45,143 nt of DNA from Gryganskiella cystojenkinii (taxonomy: Eukaryota > Mortierellomycota > Mortierellomycetes > Mortierellales > Mortierellaceae). Shown piece by piece: positions 1-13,500 of the stretch (position 1 is its first letter; every line of letters begins with the position of its first letter). Below the pieces are notes generated by a model. It ran no database searches. It was given only the letters and a program-made list of their open reading frames with translations, and was not told the DNA's origin. The translations under genes were made by a program, and so were the position numbers. Where the stretch lies: positions 721 through 45,863 of the forward strand of contig JAAAIG010000233.1 in assembly GCA_015852425.1 (NCBI GenBank), written 5' to 3'.

Positions 1-3000
1 TTGTTGGCTTCCCTAGAGAATACGAGCTGATACTCCGACAGCAACCCAAGCAATCTCGCATGTGTGGAGTAGGCGAGAAAGGCAGGTGCACACAGACTCA
101 TCATTCTCCATCCACTTCCTCTTCCTTTATTTGTCAGCCGCAAAGCCCATACGCAGGGATTACAATCAGATTACCCGCCACTGCCTCGACAGGACGTGGT
201 GCCCGGACGCATCTCACTGCCCGATTTTATTATTGCTCGGTTTTATTACTGCCCGATTTGATAAAAAAAAGACCTGACTCCTGAAAAGCCCAGACCCCTA
301 ATCCACATCTGTGTCACTCCTACGACACACCATTATTGTCAAAATCGGTGATGAGAATCTCAGCCTGTTGAATACTATGCATTAAGAACGGACTCTCTCC
401 TCCTTTTTTGTTGCACCGTGTCCCTTCTTGCGACCCCTACTTCCTTCATTTATTTTTGAGTTCGCGCTGAGGTGCCCCACCTCTTTTCATGGGCTACTAT
501 GAAAGAACTAATCAGACAGTACTATCACATTTTTTACTGAACATAATAGCCGACCGTCGACCGATTGACCCTCCTCCTATTGTCCAACTAATTGTCAATA
601 TAGAAAGAAGGTATGGTAAAAAAAAGTAAAGACGAAAACCCAGGACTGTGGATACGAAATTAGATTCAAACAAACACTGTTCCGACAATTCGGGTTTTCC
701 CTTTCTATTCTTGCATCCAGAACAGTGGAACAGGTTCTGTTCTGTCAGGTCACCTGACTGACTATCTCTTCCTCCCTTGCTCTTTAGTAGTGGCGGCGGC
801 AATGTGAATTACACGCCCTTTCTACAAAACCCCTACTACTTCATGCACGCATCCTTAGTCGAGAAGGACACGAGCGAGGACGTCCTGTTACTTAAGGACA
901 CCCGGTCCAAGGAAGAAATGCACCTCTTCAAGGACAACCGGACCAAGGCAACTACGGGATCCTCAGTCTCATCTCTTTTCCCCCTCAAGGATATCGAGGA
1001 CAACAATAACGAGTCTGGGTTTTTTGTTTTTCCAGATCTGTCAGTACGGATGGAGGGAGTTTATCGACTGAAGTTTTCCCTTTATGAGATCGTCGGGTGA
1101 GTGACAAAATACTGAACCCCCCACCCCTGTTCAGAACACCCTTTTTCCTTTCCTTCTTTTTTGTCATGTTAGGAGAGATTTATTTCGTTTTGGTACTGAC
1201 GCATTGACACGCTTTTCCCGTTTTCGACAGCAATAACGTCCACTTTTGTACGAGCATTATTTCCGACCCTCTGACGGTTTACTCTGCGAAAAAGTTTCCT
1301 GGCATGGAGGGTATGCAAACTATTCACTTTGACACTGGTTGTTTATTTGCCTGTGCACCCGATACATCTCACTAACGGACGAGTCGTTTTGTTTTGTGAC
1401 AAAGAGTCAACGGCACTCTCACAATACTTTGCGGACCAGGGCCTCAAGATCCGGATACGAAAAGAAATCCGTCCTAAAAAGTACGTTTTTTTCTGTAACC
1501 AGTTAGTGTTGTCCAGTTTAGCTCTGCTACCCTTCCCTGTTGCACTGACCATTGTTTTTTCCCTTTTCCCGCTCTGTTTTTCACCCTTGAATACTTTGCA
1601 GGAGAATACGCCAAAACGAATATCCGCCACATCCACAAGATGAGCACGATCAAGTTTCAAAGGACGACAATACCCCAGACTCAGCTCCAAGTTCACCGAC
1701 AGCCTCGAAGCGCCTTGCGTCTTGGACACGAAATGTCGAGCAACAGCGAGGTAACATTATGCTCATTATGCTCTCCATTTTGAGTTCTTAGCCTATCTTC
1801 ATCTTGGATGTTCGCTAACAGTCCTTATCATTACCAATCTCTTGTTGTTAATCGCTAATCTTAGTCGGAGAGCCTAACTCCTCTTCTACCGTGGTCCATG
1901 AGGAAGATATCGGTCGATCAAGGAGCAGCTCCAGGACTGTACCATCCACGGACCTAGCTCGTCGAATTTCCTCAATCACCCGTCGAATATCAGATCCGAG
2001 ATTGCCAATGTCAAAAGCGACAGGCCACCATCGAAGAAGCCTCGACTCGGGTCAATCGCTGATGTCACAGCAGCTACAACAGCAGCAACTGTCGTCATCG
2101 TCATCATCGAAGCAGCAAGGATCTTTTGCTGGTCAACCCTTGGCGATGAAGGTCCAGCAGTCATCGAATTCCGACATGTCAGAAATAACATCACCAATCA
2201 GTCATGAGACCAGCTCCAAGAAGCGACCTAGTGGTCAACAAGATCCCTCTCCACCGTCACCCTCCTATGAAGATACGTCCTATGCTGACGATGTGACGGG
2301 TATAACGGAGGATTTTTACGCTACCACCGCCGCAGCAACGTCAATATCGCATTTACATGTTGACGTATTCGCTGAGGACAGGTCTTTTACTGGGAAAGCC
2401 TCAAGACCGTCAGATGTTCACAGAGGTGGCGTAGGTCGAGGCGGAGATCGGGACAGGCTCATGTCTTACCTAGGATCGGGACCGATATCGTCGTATGATG
2501 ACCAACTTCGACATGGCCCAGACCCTGGACAAACTTCAAATCCAGTCCCGTATAACGCGCCGCAATACCCAGAGTCATACTCAAATTCACAGCATTTTCA
2601 GGATCGAGGTGCGGTCTACGGAGGTGGGCCTCCATATCCATCAAATGGAAGACCTGCTCCAGCCTGGCCTATGAATGTCCATACTAGCTACGATTCCTAT
2701 CATCCACAACGAGGACCTGCGCCTCATTTGGTCGGTTGGGACATTTACTCTTCACCTTCACGGTCCATTGTCGAACCCGCGCGACGATCATCATCTTCCT
2801 CAATTGGACATGAGCCATCTTCGATGCAGGACCCCGGATATGCCCAAAGATACCCACTCTCGTCGCAACACAATGCGCCACCGCTACCGCCACCGTTTCC
2901 TGGATACCGTGATATGAGTGGAAGTAGTGGCCCCACTTATCCGCCTTATTATTATCTTTCGCATCAAGCACGTTCGTCGATGCCTCCAGCTGTTTCAGGT

Positions 3001-3939
3001 GTGAGCTCCCCCTATCCCTTAACTGCAGCACAGAGGCCGCCAGCAATTCCGTTTTCAAATAGGGATCAATACCCAGAACGCTATCCGACATCTCCAAAAA
3101 CCATGGTTGACAGTCATTACGCACCATCCACTGAACAACATCATCCCGACCGCTCTCGTCAAGGATCACAACCTTCGTCTCTTGCCGGCCTACTGTCGTT
3201 GGCTAATGGAGCTGATCAAGGAACGACAAAGAAAGGTACAGCCACCGGAAGTGGTACTGGACAACAGTCCATAACGTCAGCATCACTGCGAGAAGGAGGA
3301 GGAAGGAGTGAGATCTCTTCTTCTTCCTCGTCATCTTCGAGACCACGTCCTGATGGGATGCCATCATCATCCTCCTCGAGCGGTTTCCAAGCAGCACCGC
3401 CTCTTCTTGGCGCAGTCTCGACGATTGAATACCCAGAGGCATCGCCATCCAGGGTTGGACAAGGACAGGCTATCGCAAGTGATGGTGCTGGAGGTGACCA
3501 TGTCAACGAGCCTAAGAGATCGTCAGCACTGATGACGAAGGAGTTTGGTGGATGGGGATCAGCAGGACCTGTAGGGTCGGGACTTGGACCAGGCCCTGAC
3601 CACGACAACAATCAGGCCAAAGAGATGCCCGACACAAGTTCTGACTCGCTCAGCTCTCGTGGCGAGCAAGCGGTGCATCATCACCATCATCATTATTTCC
3701 ATCATATGTATGACCCAATTTCTATCCACCTGGGATACCGACACCCACATCCTGATTATTTCCATGAACGGGTGCATTACCCAGGTTCACCTAGTAGTGG
3801 CTTTGGTGGGCCGGCATCTTTGCCTACGTTTCCTCCTGCCTCGGCTTCTGTCCTACCACCACATGGTCATCCTTCGCATCATGATCAACCACCGTTCTAT
3901 CCGCCAGCGTCTCATCCAGACTGTGAGCAAAACGACTAA
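1..3939 (+). CDS. Velvet-domain transcriptional regulator, 5'-truncated by the window edge
   Basis: Velvet proteins are fungal nuclear regulators that couple development with secondary metabolism; the velvet fold binds DNA and dimerises with other velvet proteins. I join exons 3-81, 550-610, 788-1096, 1231-1310, 1405-1480, 1602-1750 and 1865-3939, giving 942 codons plus stop in one frame. Velvet landmarks run in order: ELILRQQPKQSRMCGVGEK, DRRPIDPPPIVQL, NPYYFMHASL, FFVFPDLSVRMEGVYRLKFS, SDPLTVYSAKKFPGMEES and FADQGLKIRIRKE. After the domain comes a tail of about 690 residues rich in Ser, Pro, Tyr and Gln, with a run of six His near the end; it looks disordered. The first intron needs a GC donor (82-549). 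The start codon and first residues lie left of the window. It is closest in feel to the VelB/VelC/VosA group, but I cannot assign the subfamily. Confidence 0.93.
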
Positions 3940-4352
3940 GGTAGAATGTCATCATATTAAAGGATAGCGTGATGATGTCCGCATCTGCACGCCTGCTTTT
4001 TATTGAGAGAGAAAGTTTAAATTTCACTGCCAAAAACCAAAGAACCTGATCGATCTGTCCACGCGTTGTTTGAGTGCATGCGGCAAAGCGAGGATGGTCG
4101 GAGATTTGAGAGAAAAATTCTCGGCTCCCACTTCCTGTCTTTCAATAATGAGTCCAAATTCATTTCTCACACCCTTTATTTTTTTTGTTTGCTCTGACCA
4201 CTTTTTTAGCCGAAAATGGGTTTTTACATATTTGCTGACAACACCCCTCGGCTCCCCTCTTCAACCGTCAAACTTTCTTTTCCTGCCTTTCTCTTTTTTT
4301 TTCTCTTCCATTTCATTCATCTTTCTTCTTTCATCCCACAACCACACAAAAG
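3940..4352. other. Intergenic, 3' end of velvet gene and leader of ALDH gene
   Basis: No gene seen. The last 80 bases before the ALDH start are strongly CT-rich, as in other leaders of this window. An open frame at 4070-4390 has no recognisable content and overlaps the leader. Confidence 0.6.
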
Positions 4353-6800
4353 ATGACTTCCTCTATCCTTCAATTCCACAACGAGACTGAAATTAACCAG
4401 GTATGAATAGCGAATGGACATTGGATAAGACACGTGCATCTGACTATTTCACTGACAAGGAGTCGGAATGCTATTATGCATGCAAAGCCTGCCAATCGAA
4501 TGAACCAGTCGACCTGTCTCTTTACTCGGTTTCTTGCACTTTGGCGTATCCGTCGACCCGTCTCTACCCCACCAGCCTGCGAACCTCCGTTCCTCTAGAA
4601 GCACACTCTTCGCTGATATTCGGCCTTTTCATGGACCCTCTACTTTCTCGACATCTCTTTCTCATTCTTTCCTTTTCTTTTCTTGTCTAACCTCCAATAG
4701 GCTTATGAGCTCGCTCGCCAGACCTTCCGATCGGGTGTCACGCGTCCACTCAAGTACCGTCGTCATCAACTCGAACAGCTCTGGAGACTCTTGGACGAAA
4801 ACGAGGACCAGATCAATGCTGCTCTCTACAACGATTTGCACAAACACAAGAACGAGTCGATCCTGGGTGAGTTGGTCCCCTCCAAGGAGGAGATCAACGA
4901 TGCGCTGAAGCACTTGGACGAATGGGCCAAGGATGAGAAGGTTACCCCGGCCCTGCTCAACAAGGTCGGTGTCACTTGTTTGAAGCGCAAGGAACCAAAG
5001 GGTAAGCAAAAAAAAGGAGAAAAAAGCAGGTGATGGACCATGCTTGGATTTTCTGTCCCCCCCTTGCTCGACTTTGGACGACCAAACCAACGGTGAGGGA
5101 GGGGGAGCGTCCATGTTACTTCTTTGTTTTTTATTTATGGCATGCCATTTGTGGGGGAGGGAAGGGGGGTATCGCAAACCAAGCGCACGTTGCTCTCATT
5201 TTTTTTCGTACTTTGGGCCGGTCCCTCGTTTGTCTGGTCGATCGCGAAAGAAGAGGAGAGGTTGCGCTTTGGAACGCCGTTGCAAAATCTTTCTTCAATT
5301 GCGTAAAGTGTACTTTGATGCATTATGATATCTGAACAATTTTTAATTCCAACATCATCGATGTTTTTTTTGTTCTCTTATTTGCAAATCCATAATAGGT
5401 ACAACTTTGATCATCTCGCCCTGGAACTACCCCGTCTTCTTGACCATCGGACCCATTGTCGGCGCCATGGCTTCAGGATGCACGGCCGTGATCAAGCCCT
5501 CGGAGGTCGCGCCCCACACGGCACAGATCTTGACCGAGTTGTTGCCCCGTTACGTCGACAGCAAGGCCTACATTGTCATCAACGGTGCCGCTCATGAGAC
5601 AACTCAGTTGTTGGAACACAAGTGGGATCATATCTTTTATACCGGTAACGGTATGGTCGCCAAGATCATCATGAAGGCCGCATCCAAGCATTTGACTTCT
5701 TTGACTTTGGAGTTGGGTGGCAAGTCCCCTGCTTTTATTGATGAGGACGTCAACATGACCATTGCAGCCCAGCGTATTGCCTTTGGAAAGACCTTCAACT
5801 GTGGACAGGTGAGAAGAACAGCCCCTCCGTTATTGCACCAACGACAGCCTCTTTTTTTTTTTCTTCTTGAATTTTCTTGGCGAAATTTTTCTCTAAAGCT
5901 GAAATGATACAATCTTTTTTTTTAGACCTGCGTTGCTCCCGATTACATCTTGGTGACGCCTAAGGCTGAAGGCAAGTTTATCGAGGCGTTGAAAAAGGCG
6001 CTTAAGGAGATGTTTGGTCAGGACCCTCAGGCCTCAAATGATTACTCGCGAATTATCAACAACCGCCATTTCCATCGTTTGAACAAGGTCTTGGCCGAGA
6101 ACAAGTCTGGAGAGATTGTGATTGGCGGTCAGACGGATGAGAAGGATCTTTACATTGCGCCTACGGTCCTTGCGAACGTCGACAGGGATGACAAGTTGAT
6201 GGAGGACGAGATTTTCGGACCTCTGTTGCCCATGATCCGGGTCGCGGATGTCGATGATGCGATCGAGTTCATCAACTCGAAAGATGAACCTCTGGCTCTC
6301 TATGTGTTCTCGAGCAACAAGAAGTTGACCAACAAGATTATGGACTCGACCCGCTCTGGAGCCGTAGTTGTGAACGAAACGTTGATGCACGTCACAGAGA
6401 GCGCTTTGCCTTTTGGTGGTATCGGACCCTCTGGTATGGGCGCCTACCACGGAAAGGCTTCCTTCGATGCTTTCACGCACGAGCGCTCAACCATGATCAA
6501 GGATATGAACCCACTTGGCGAAGCTGCTATTGCCGTTCGTTATGGTAAGGATGGATTTATTTATTCCCTTGTTTCTTTCTTTTAGCATTTGCAGATTTGA
6601 TCGGAATGCTCTTATGCTGACTCGATCGTATTTTTCCTCTCTCCTCTGATGCCATATTAGCTCCCTACAACAACACCAACTTGCGCTTGGCCAGAATTGT
6701 GATGGAGAGTGTTCCCCGATTCAAGAAGCACTTTGTCGTCAAGCACTTCAAGTGGATCGTCCTCGCCATCATCTTTGGCATTGTTGCCAAGCGTGCTTAA
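4353..6800 (+). CDS. HFD1: Fatty aldehyde dehydrogenase, class 3 ALDH, C-terminally membrane-anchored
   Basis: Oxidises fatty aldehydes to fatty acids with NAD(P); homologues are ALDH3A2 (FALDH) and yeast Hfd1, which act in sphingolipid-derived aldehyde breakdown and ubiquinone precursor synthesis. Exons are 4353-4400, 4701-5001, 5399-5808, 5926-6544 and 6661-6800, giving 505 aa, close to the family length. Visible landmarks: SPWNYP near residue 123, the general-base Glu in LELGGKSP (about residue 221), the catalytic Cys in FNCGQTC (about 255; the 34-residue spacing fits class 3 enzymes), EIFGPLLP, and LPFGGIGPSGMGAYHG near the C-terminal core. The last 15 residues (WIVLAIIFGIVAKRA) form a hydrophobic anchor with a basic end, as expected for an ER, mitochondrial outer membrane or peroxisome tail anchor. 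The start is the only ATG ahead of the first donor. The symbol is by family resemblance. Confidence 0.96.
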
Positions 6801-7520
6801 AAAGAATATAAATCCAACCGAGCGCTTGACTTTTTTTTTCAGTTCTGCTCCTTTCCCTTGTTGCGAACTAGTATTCCCCACCAACGTCACTCCCCTCCAC
6901 TCTCACGTCCTTCCAAGCATTCAATCTTACGGATCAAAATACAAACAATGAATTCGATTCTTATGACGAAAAAACGAGCGATGATTTACTTTTAATTTGC
7001 TGGCTATGGGATATGGGAAACGTTTTCTCAAAGGTATTCGTAGTCGCTGCTGCTACTGCTGCCACTACTCTCCTTGAATCTCGCAAAGTTGTTTATTGTT
7101 CCTGGGGAGGGGGTTGGTATTTATAGAGGAACAGACAAAAAAGAAAAGGGTTGGCGTGGGGGACAAGTACAAGAAGGTGAAAGAATATACAAAAGAAAAT
7201 AGAAGAAACAAATAATTGAAAGAAAAAAAATCAAATGGCATTAGCATGTCTTGTCGTTTTTGTTGCGCAAGTGTTGGTGTTATCGTTTGTTGCGTTGCCT
7301 CTCTCCTTTTTTTGCTGTTGATACAAGGTCATAGGGGTAAAAACTGAACTGAAGAAAGGAATGAAAAGGAAGAAAATATGTTGCGCAAAAAAACATGAAA
7401 CTGAGATTTTTGTAGTTGCAGAGTCCATGCAGTGTCAGGAACGGTGCCAGGAACGGTGCCAGGAACGGAGCGAGAAATCAGGATTAGGTCGAACGAGCCC
7501 GTAATAGATATAGATATGTT
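6801..7520. other. Convergent 3' regions of the ALDH and transcription factor genes
   Basis: Two genes end towards each other here. No coding signal is seen, only low-complexity A/T and purine stretches and a short 12-bp tandem repeat at 7436-7471. Confidence 0.6.
7436..7471. repeat. Three tandem 12-bp units (CAGGAACGGTGC)
   Basis: Copies at 7436-7447 and 7448-7459 are identical; the third at 7460-7471 differs by one base (GGAGC for GGTGC). It lies just beyond the stop codon of the minus-strand transcription factor gene, so probably in its 3' untranslated region. Confidence 0.85.
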
Positions 7521-10500
7521 TTACTGGTCCTGACCGGCTTTACTTTTGTTGTTGCCTGCATTGTTGCCGCTGCTCTTGCTCTTGTTGCGATTTCGGTACT
7601 TGTGTTTCTTGGAACCGTCACCAGAACGAGCGCCCTTATCAAAGGATTGATCCACTCGCATTGAAATGTTCGATACTGATCCAGAAACAGAACCTGAACC
7701 ATTGCTATCACTGTCTGTTCGGTGACGTGATCCACCATTTGCTCCGCCGCCACCGTGCTTGCGGTACTGGTTCTTCTTGTAGTTTGCGCCTGAAGTTGAC
7801 GAACCACTTGAACTTTTACCAGAAACAGAACCGACAAGGCCACCAGAGGTTTTACCCACATGGGACATCATATTGGTCGTCGTGACTCCCTCCATGGATC
7901 GGGAAGAGGAATTCCTATCGTGGCTACCGCTTCGACTGTGATGCTGGTATTTTTTCTTGTTACCTCTGCGACGGCCTCCACTAGTACGGCTACTATGGCT
8001 CTGCCCGCTTTCACTTTGACACTTGCCACGTGCTTGACTACCGTCATCGCGGCCGTTGTTACCACTACCGCTACCAGCTGTCGAGCCAGAGCCAGAGCTG
8101 CTAGCACTGTCGCTTCCACTGCTAGCAGATCGAGGTCCTGTGCCGCTACCACTACCTCTACCCGAAGCACGGTTGCTGCCGCCCTCCTTGGGCTGCTGGG
8201 GCTGACGGTAATGTTGCTGCTGATGTTGACGGTGATGAACATGGGTAGTCGTGGATCCAGTGAGTGAAGAGTTTGCACCTGAGGAAGTCGAAGAGTCCTG
8301 AGAACCCTGAGAACCCGAGGGAAGGGCAGAGTTATTGGGGCGTCGACGTCGGCTCTTAGAAGAATACCCACCTCCGCCGCCGCCGTTGTTACTGTCAGTC
8401 TTGACTACAGAATATCCTGCGCCGGCAGTGCCGGAATTGGCACCTGTACCAGCCATGGCAGGATCTGCAGAAGACGATCGAGACCCGTTATTATCCGAGG
8501 AAGAAGATCCAAACTCGTTTGACTCGTTGTTCGATCCCGAGACTTCCTCATTCGGAGTGGGCGACGCAGTATTGGATGACGAACTATCATTGTTGGGCGA
8601 TGACTCTTGCGAGTTTCGGGCCGCATCGCCACCGCTTGAACTACTCGCGACTTGAGCGGACGGGCTACTCGAATCGATACCGGAACTTGTCTCGCGGCCA
8701 CTACTCGTCTCCCTACCGGAACTGGTTTCACGGCCGGAACTGGTCTCACGGCCACTGGTGGTCTCGCGTTCGGACTGACCACTCCCTTCTTGGCTGCTAC
8801 CTGTACCCTGCTGACTGCTGGCACCACTGAAACCCTGGCTGTCATTACTGCCACTGTTGCTTCCGTTGCCGCTGTTGTTGCTTTGGGAGGATCTACTGGT
8901 CGGGTTCACCAATGTCGAACTACTGGAAGACAGAGGCGAGAAGGGTCGAGACGTCTCGTCCGAGGTTCGGTACATGTTCTGGGGCAAAGGAGGTAACAAA
9001 GTCACAGGGGGCATCCGCATTTGCTCCAAATGTCGCTGCTGCTGTTGCTGCGAGGAACGCTGTTGCTGAGATGGCTGAAGCTGCAGAGGGGTTTGAGCCG
9101 CGTAATAAAAGTTCTGAGACTGCTGTTGTTGGCGCTGTTGCTGGGGGACGTTTGAGTATCCACCACTAGCGTCTCTTGGCGAGTACATCTGTGAACCCCC
9201 CATCTGAGTCGACTGAACAACCTGGGGCGAAGACATCATTTGCTGTTGTTGCTGCTGCTGTTGCTGAGGCTGTTGTGATTGAAAGGGTCCAAACTGTTGC
9301 TGCTGCTGCTGCTGCCAGGAAATTCCCGAGGGATCGAATCCTTGCTGCTGTTGTGGTTGCAGGTGCCCGCCGCTCTGGTATATCCCCATGGTGGCATTAC
9401 CATCGCCACCAGGAGAATACACCGTGATGTGAGCAGGTGAGTATGGAACTGACCGATTAGCCACAGCATGGTATCCAATAAATGGCGGCATGGGCTGATT
9501 TTGGTTCGGAGGGTACGAGAACGCATAGGGTGGGTAAGGTGCGGGTTGCATCGGTGGCAAAGGGCCACCAGAACCACCACTGTTCATGGGATTGAAGCTT
9601 CCCATCCATGCAGAACTTACTCCATTGTTGTTGCTGCCGTTGTTGTTACCACTGATCATCATGGGTCCACCCCCACCACCACTTTCTCCAGAGTATTGGT
9701 CCTGCATCCCACTGTCGCTGCTGAAGGATCCTCGCTGGCTATTATTGTGGTTACCGTCAAAGTTGGAGTTGCCACCACTGTTATTTGGAGTGCTGATGTT
9801 GATGTTATTGTTGTTGCTATGGTGGTTGTTTTGGCTCCGGTGGTCATGATGACCGCTGCGGTGATGTTTGCGATGATGGTCGCCGGCCTGGCTGCTATTG
9901 TTACTGTTGCCTCCACCACCGCCACGATGACTCCTGTTCTTTCTATTACCGCTACTGCTAGTACCGACGTTGCCGTCATTGCTACCTTGATTCGGATGCT
10001 GCTGTTGCTGTTGGTTGTTGCTCGAGTACCAAAGCTGATCCGAACTGTTGGACGATCCGGTCAGGTTGTTCGTGTTGTTACTCTGACCGTCTACAGCAAT
10101 AGCAGTCGTAGGGCTTGAGAGCGAGAGCGAATTGGGCTCCATGGCGATGGGCATGTCATATGAGTATCCCGTCGATTCGAGTCCCAGAATTTCATCCAGA
10201 CTGGCAATTCCACTCGTCCCCGACAAGTCTGTGGTACCCGTCAGCTGACTGACAACTAAAGGAGCTATAACAAAAAATGAAAAATGATGTAACGAGGCAA
10301 TGAGGTTAAACCTTCAGGAGCTAGAGAATAAAAGACTTTGTCGGTCCTTAAAAAAAGTCACTCGGTGTTACCTGAATGAGCAGAGCTGTTCGTCATCATC
10401 TCATCATTGCCTGCCAAGGCCGCAAGCGAACCTAGGGTGATGCTGGGGTCCACATTCGGTGGTGTGGCATCCGTCATGAAACTATCCTGGTAGGAACTAC

Positions 10501-13500
10501 TCTGCATATTACCAGATTGCTGGTTATGATGCAGCCTTTCTTGATCGTGTTGTTGTTCCTGTTGTTCGCGTTGCTGTTGCTGCTGTTGTTTTTGCTGCTT
10601 CTTGTTGCTCGCCTGTTTTTTTTTATTGGCCACATGGGCTTGGCGACGACTTCGGTCCGAGACACTCGAGTACGATGATGTATTGGAACTCGTCATACCA
10701 ACACTGCTCGAAAGTCGTCGGGTTATCCCAGGACCAGGACTAAGTTGTTGCTGTTGTCCCTGCTGTTGCTGACCACCATACAGAGAAGAGTGCTGACGTT
10801 GTTGTTGCTGGACATAATCTTGAGTCTGTTGCTGCTGCTGATATAGCTGAGCCTGTTCGAGCTGGAGCGTCTGCTGATGATGGTGTTGATCAAGTTCGGA
10901 CTGTTGAAGACGATGTTGTTGCTGAAGCATCGTCAGTTCATGCTGATAATGCAGATGCTGCTCATCCGCCAAGGCTGGCGAGGTAAACCCGCTAGATGTA
11001 AAGGCAGCATACCCTCCAACCGATGACGATCGACTGCTCGACCTACGCAATATCTTCTGTTCATTTGCTTCAGGTGTATAGGTACCGAGCGTGGAATCAT
11101 GACTGGAAGAGGCCTGCAGTCCCGTAGTAGACGAAGTCGGGTTAAGCCTCCTGGTCTGCGCTTGTTGTTTTGCCAGTTGCTGCTCGTTTTGATGTTGTCG
11201 CAGGCGTTGCTGGTACTGCAAGACTTGAGCCTGCTCTGTCTGCAGCTCCGACTGTTGTTGCTGGAACTGTTGCTGTTGTTGAAGTTGTATTGACGAGACT
11301 GCCAAAGGCTGAGCGATCTGAGGTAAATTCGACATTCCCGATAGAGCTGTATTGCCGCTCTGGCTGGCGAGGGTCTTGCTCGACGTTGACGGTGATATTG
11401 CGCCATCGCCACAAGTAGTAACCGTCGCTAATGCCAATCCCGTGTCATGTGCAGGTGTCTTGATCGAAAACGGTACGATCGTGAAATGGCGCTGAATCTC
11501 TTCTCGGGACCAAGCAATCTCCTGAGGTGTCAAATGTTTGTGAGGCAAATATGTGTCCAGGATATTCTGCAAGTGATTCTTTTCGATTGAGAAACGACCG
11601 CAGTGCTGGAGGATCCTGAGGAGGAGCACAAGATAGTAGTGGTCGCTTTTGCCTGAAGAGGGGCTGTTGGAGAGCGTTGAGGGTGTTGGAGGTGTTGGAG
11701 ATGCAGCTGTTGCAGTGGCTGTGGCGCTGACTTCCTCACGAGAGGCACCGGCACGTCCTATAGGTTGAATAAATATCGCGCTGTTAGTCAACAGTTGTCG
11801 AAATTGATGGGGGCCAAACATAAAACATCACACATAAAACTCACCATCAACAAGCTCGAGACCCTTCGGATGCTCCTCTGGCTTTGGAGAGGCGATCACG
11901 AACCGATGGATCGTCGCTGCCGCACAAAGGGAGATATGGATTGAGTTGAACAATTGTCGGTACGAACGCTGATCCTTCACCATGGTCTCTGCAATCTCTG
12001 AAATAGCGACTGCAGACTCTCTGCATCGACTTTGAGGTGACTGCAGCGTCAGAGGCAAAACGGGGGCCAACGCACTGTTGTGAAGGAACGGTCGATAAAG
12101 CATGATCCTGACAGTGTGGAAGAGAAGTGCATAATAACCGATCGATGCTTGATCGCCCTTCTTCAGAGACTCTTGTGCATCTTTGATGAGAGCCCCTGTG
12201 TCCATGTCCGTGGCATCCAATGCGGTCGTCGACTTATGGCGAGAAGTCGAGGAACTCTTGGGGGTCTGATTGGCGTTGCCGTCCATGGACTGAGGAGCTG
12301 GGGACGTGTTGCTACCGTCCTGGTTGGCTGTCGCTTGCAAAGACTGGATCCAGACCGACAGGGACTGGTCCAAATGAGAGAACACAGCCGACGAGCAAGT
12401 CGCGGCGTTCGTTGAAGTGTACAAGTGAAGAATGATCTTGCCGAGAATCTTTGCGAGATCAGTCATGTGATGAAACGACTGGACAGCAGCGGCATCTGCC
12501 TCGTTCACACTCGAAGGATAGTCGACCAGGCAGTCCACATCACTGATGACCTATTTTTAAGTGGTAAAAACAGATCGAGAGGCAACGAGTCAGTCATCTG
12601 AAATAATTGAATAACATTGCAGCGCCTTCTATTCAAAAAAAAAAAAAAAATTGGGCAAAGTTTCATACCATTGGCTTGCCAAGAGCAGCAGAAGTCCATC
12701 GGTCGGCTTGATAACAGGACCACCAGATAGTCTTTCGAATTTGAACTTCGCGCTCATCCATCTCCTTGAGCTTTTTGGCATCCAGGGGACGGTTCAGACC
12801 CATCTCTTGAGCCATGCGGATAGCCATACCGACGTACATGAACCTTAAGCTGGCTCGACCAGTCTGGACTTGACACCAGTACAAGATCAGCAGGGCTTGT
12901 AGCGTTGCCATGGAAGGCATATCAAATCGATCTTGAAGTAAAATCCTTGCATGCGTCAAAAACTGTTCCCCGATTGTTGCCAGGTTACCCGGTTCGGCGC
13001 AAAGGCCCTCGTGGTCCGAATATTTCGCTCCTGCGGCGCAGATGGCGACCAGCAGAAGTGGATCCGGGGGTGAACTTGAATCCCGAAGTTGAGCCAGGAA
13101 CTGGTTTTTGTCAACAATCATCCAATGGCAATGAAAAAACTCGAAGTAGATATGGACTAGGTAATGGATCACACTCTTGTTCGTGATAACAAACCCCAAG
13201 GGAGCGGACTGATCCAGGAAGGAACCAATAGAGGGATCTTTCTGGAAAGCAGAATGTATTTGATCTGGGTCCGCTTGATCCGAGTTGAGGACGGTGAAAG
13301 TTCGGATCGGGTTCACAAATGAGAGGTTGAGTTGATCCACGCCGGCTGTTCCTCCTGTTGCCAAGGCTGAAGAAATTGGGTCCGCGGCGGCAGGCACTTG
13401 TTTTGACACGTTGGGGATTGTGACAGAGTTGACAAGGATATGATAAAGGTCGGGCATGGTGGTGTCCTTCTCCATCATAAAAGCCGCTGTGGGTCGGGAG

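Noticed and set aside
86..549. Ordinary GT donor (GTGCAC) for the first velvet intron
   Set aside because: Joining from 85 to 550 puts the next exon out of frame with a stop codon within seven codons and destroys the DRRPIDPPP motif.
512..802. Minus-strand open frame of 96 codons
   Set aside because: It is the antisense shadow of velvet exon 2 and intron 2 and carries no recognisable content.
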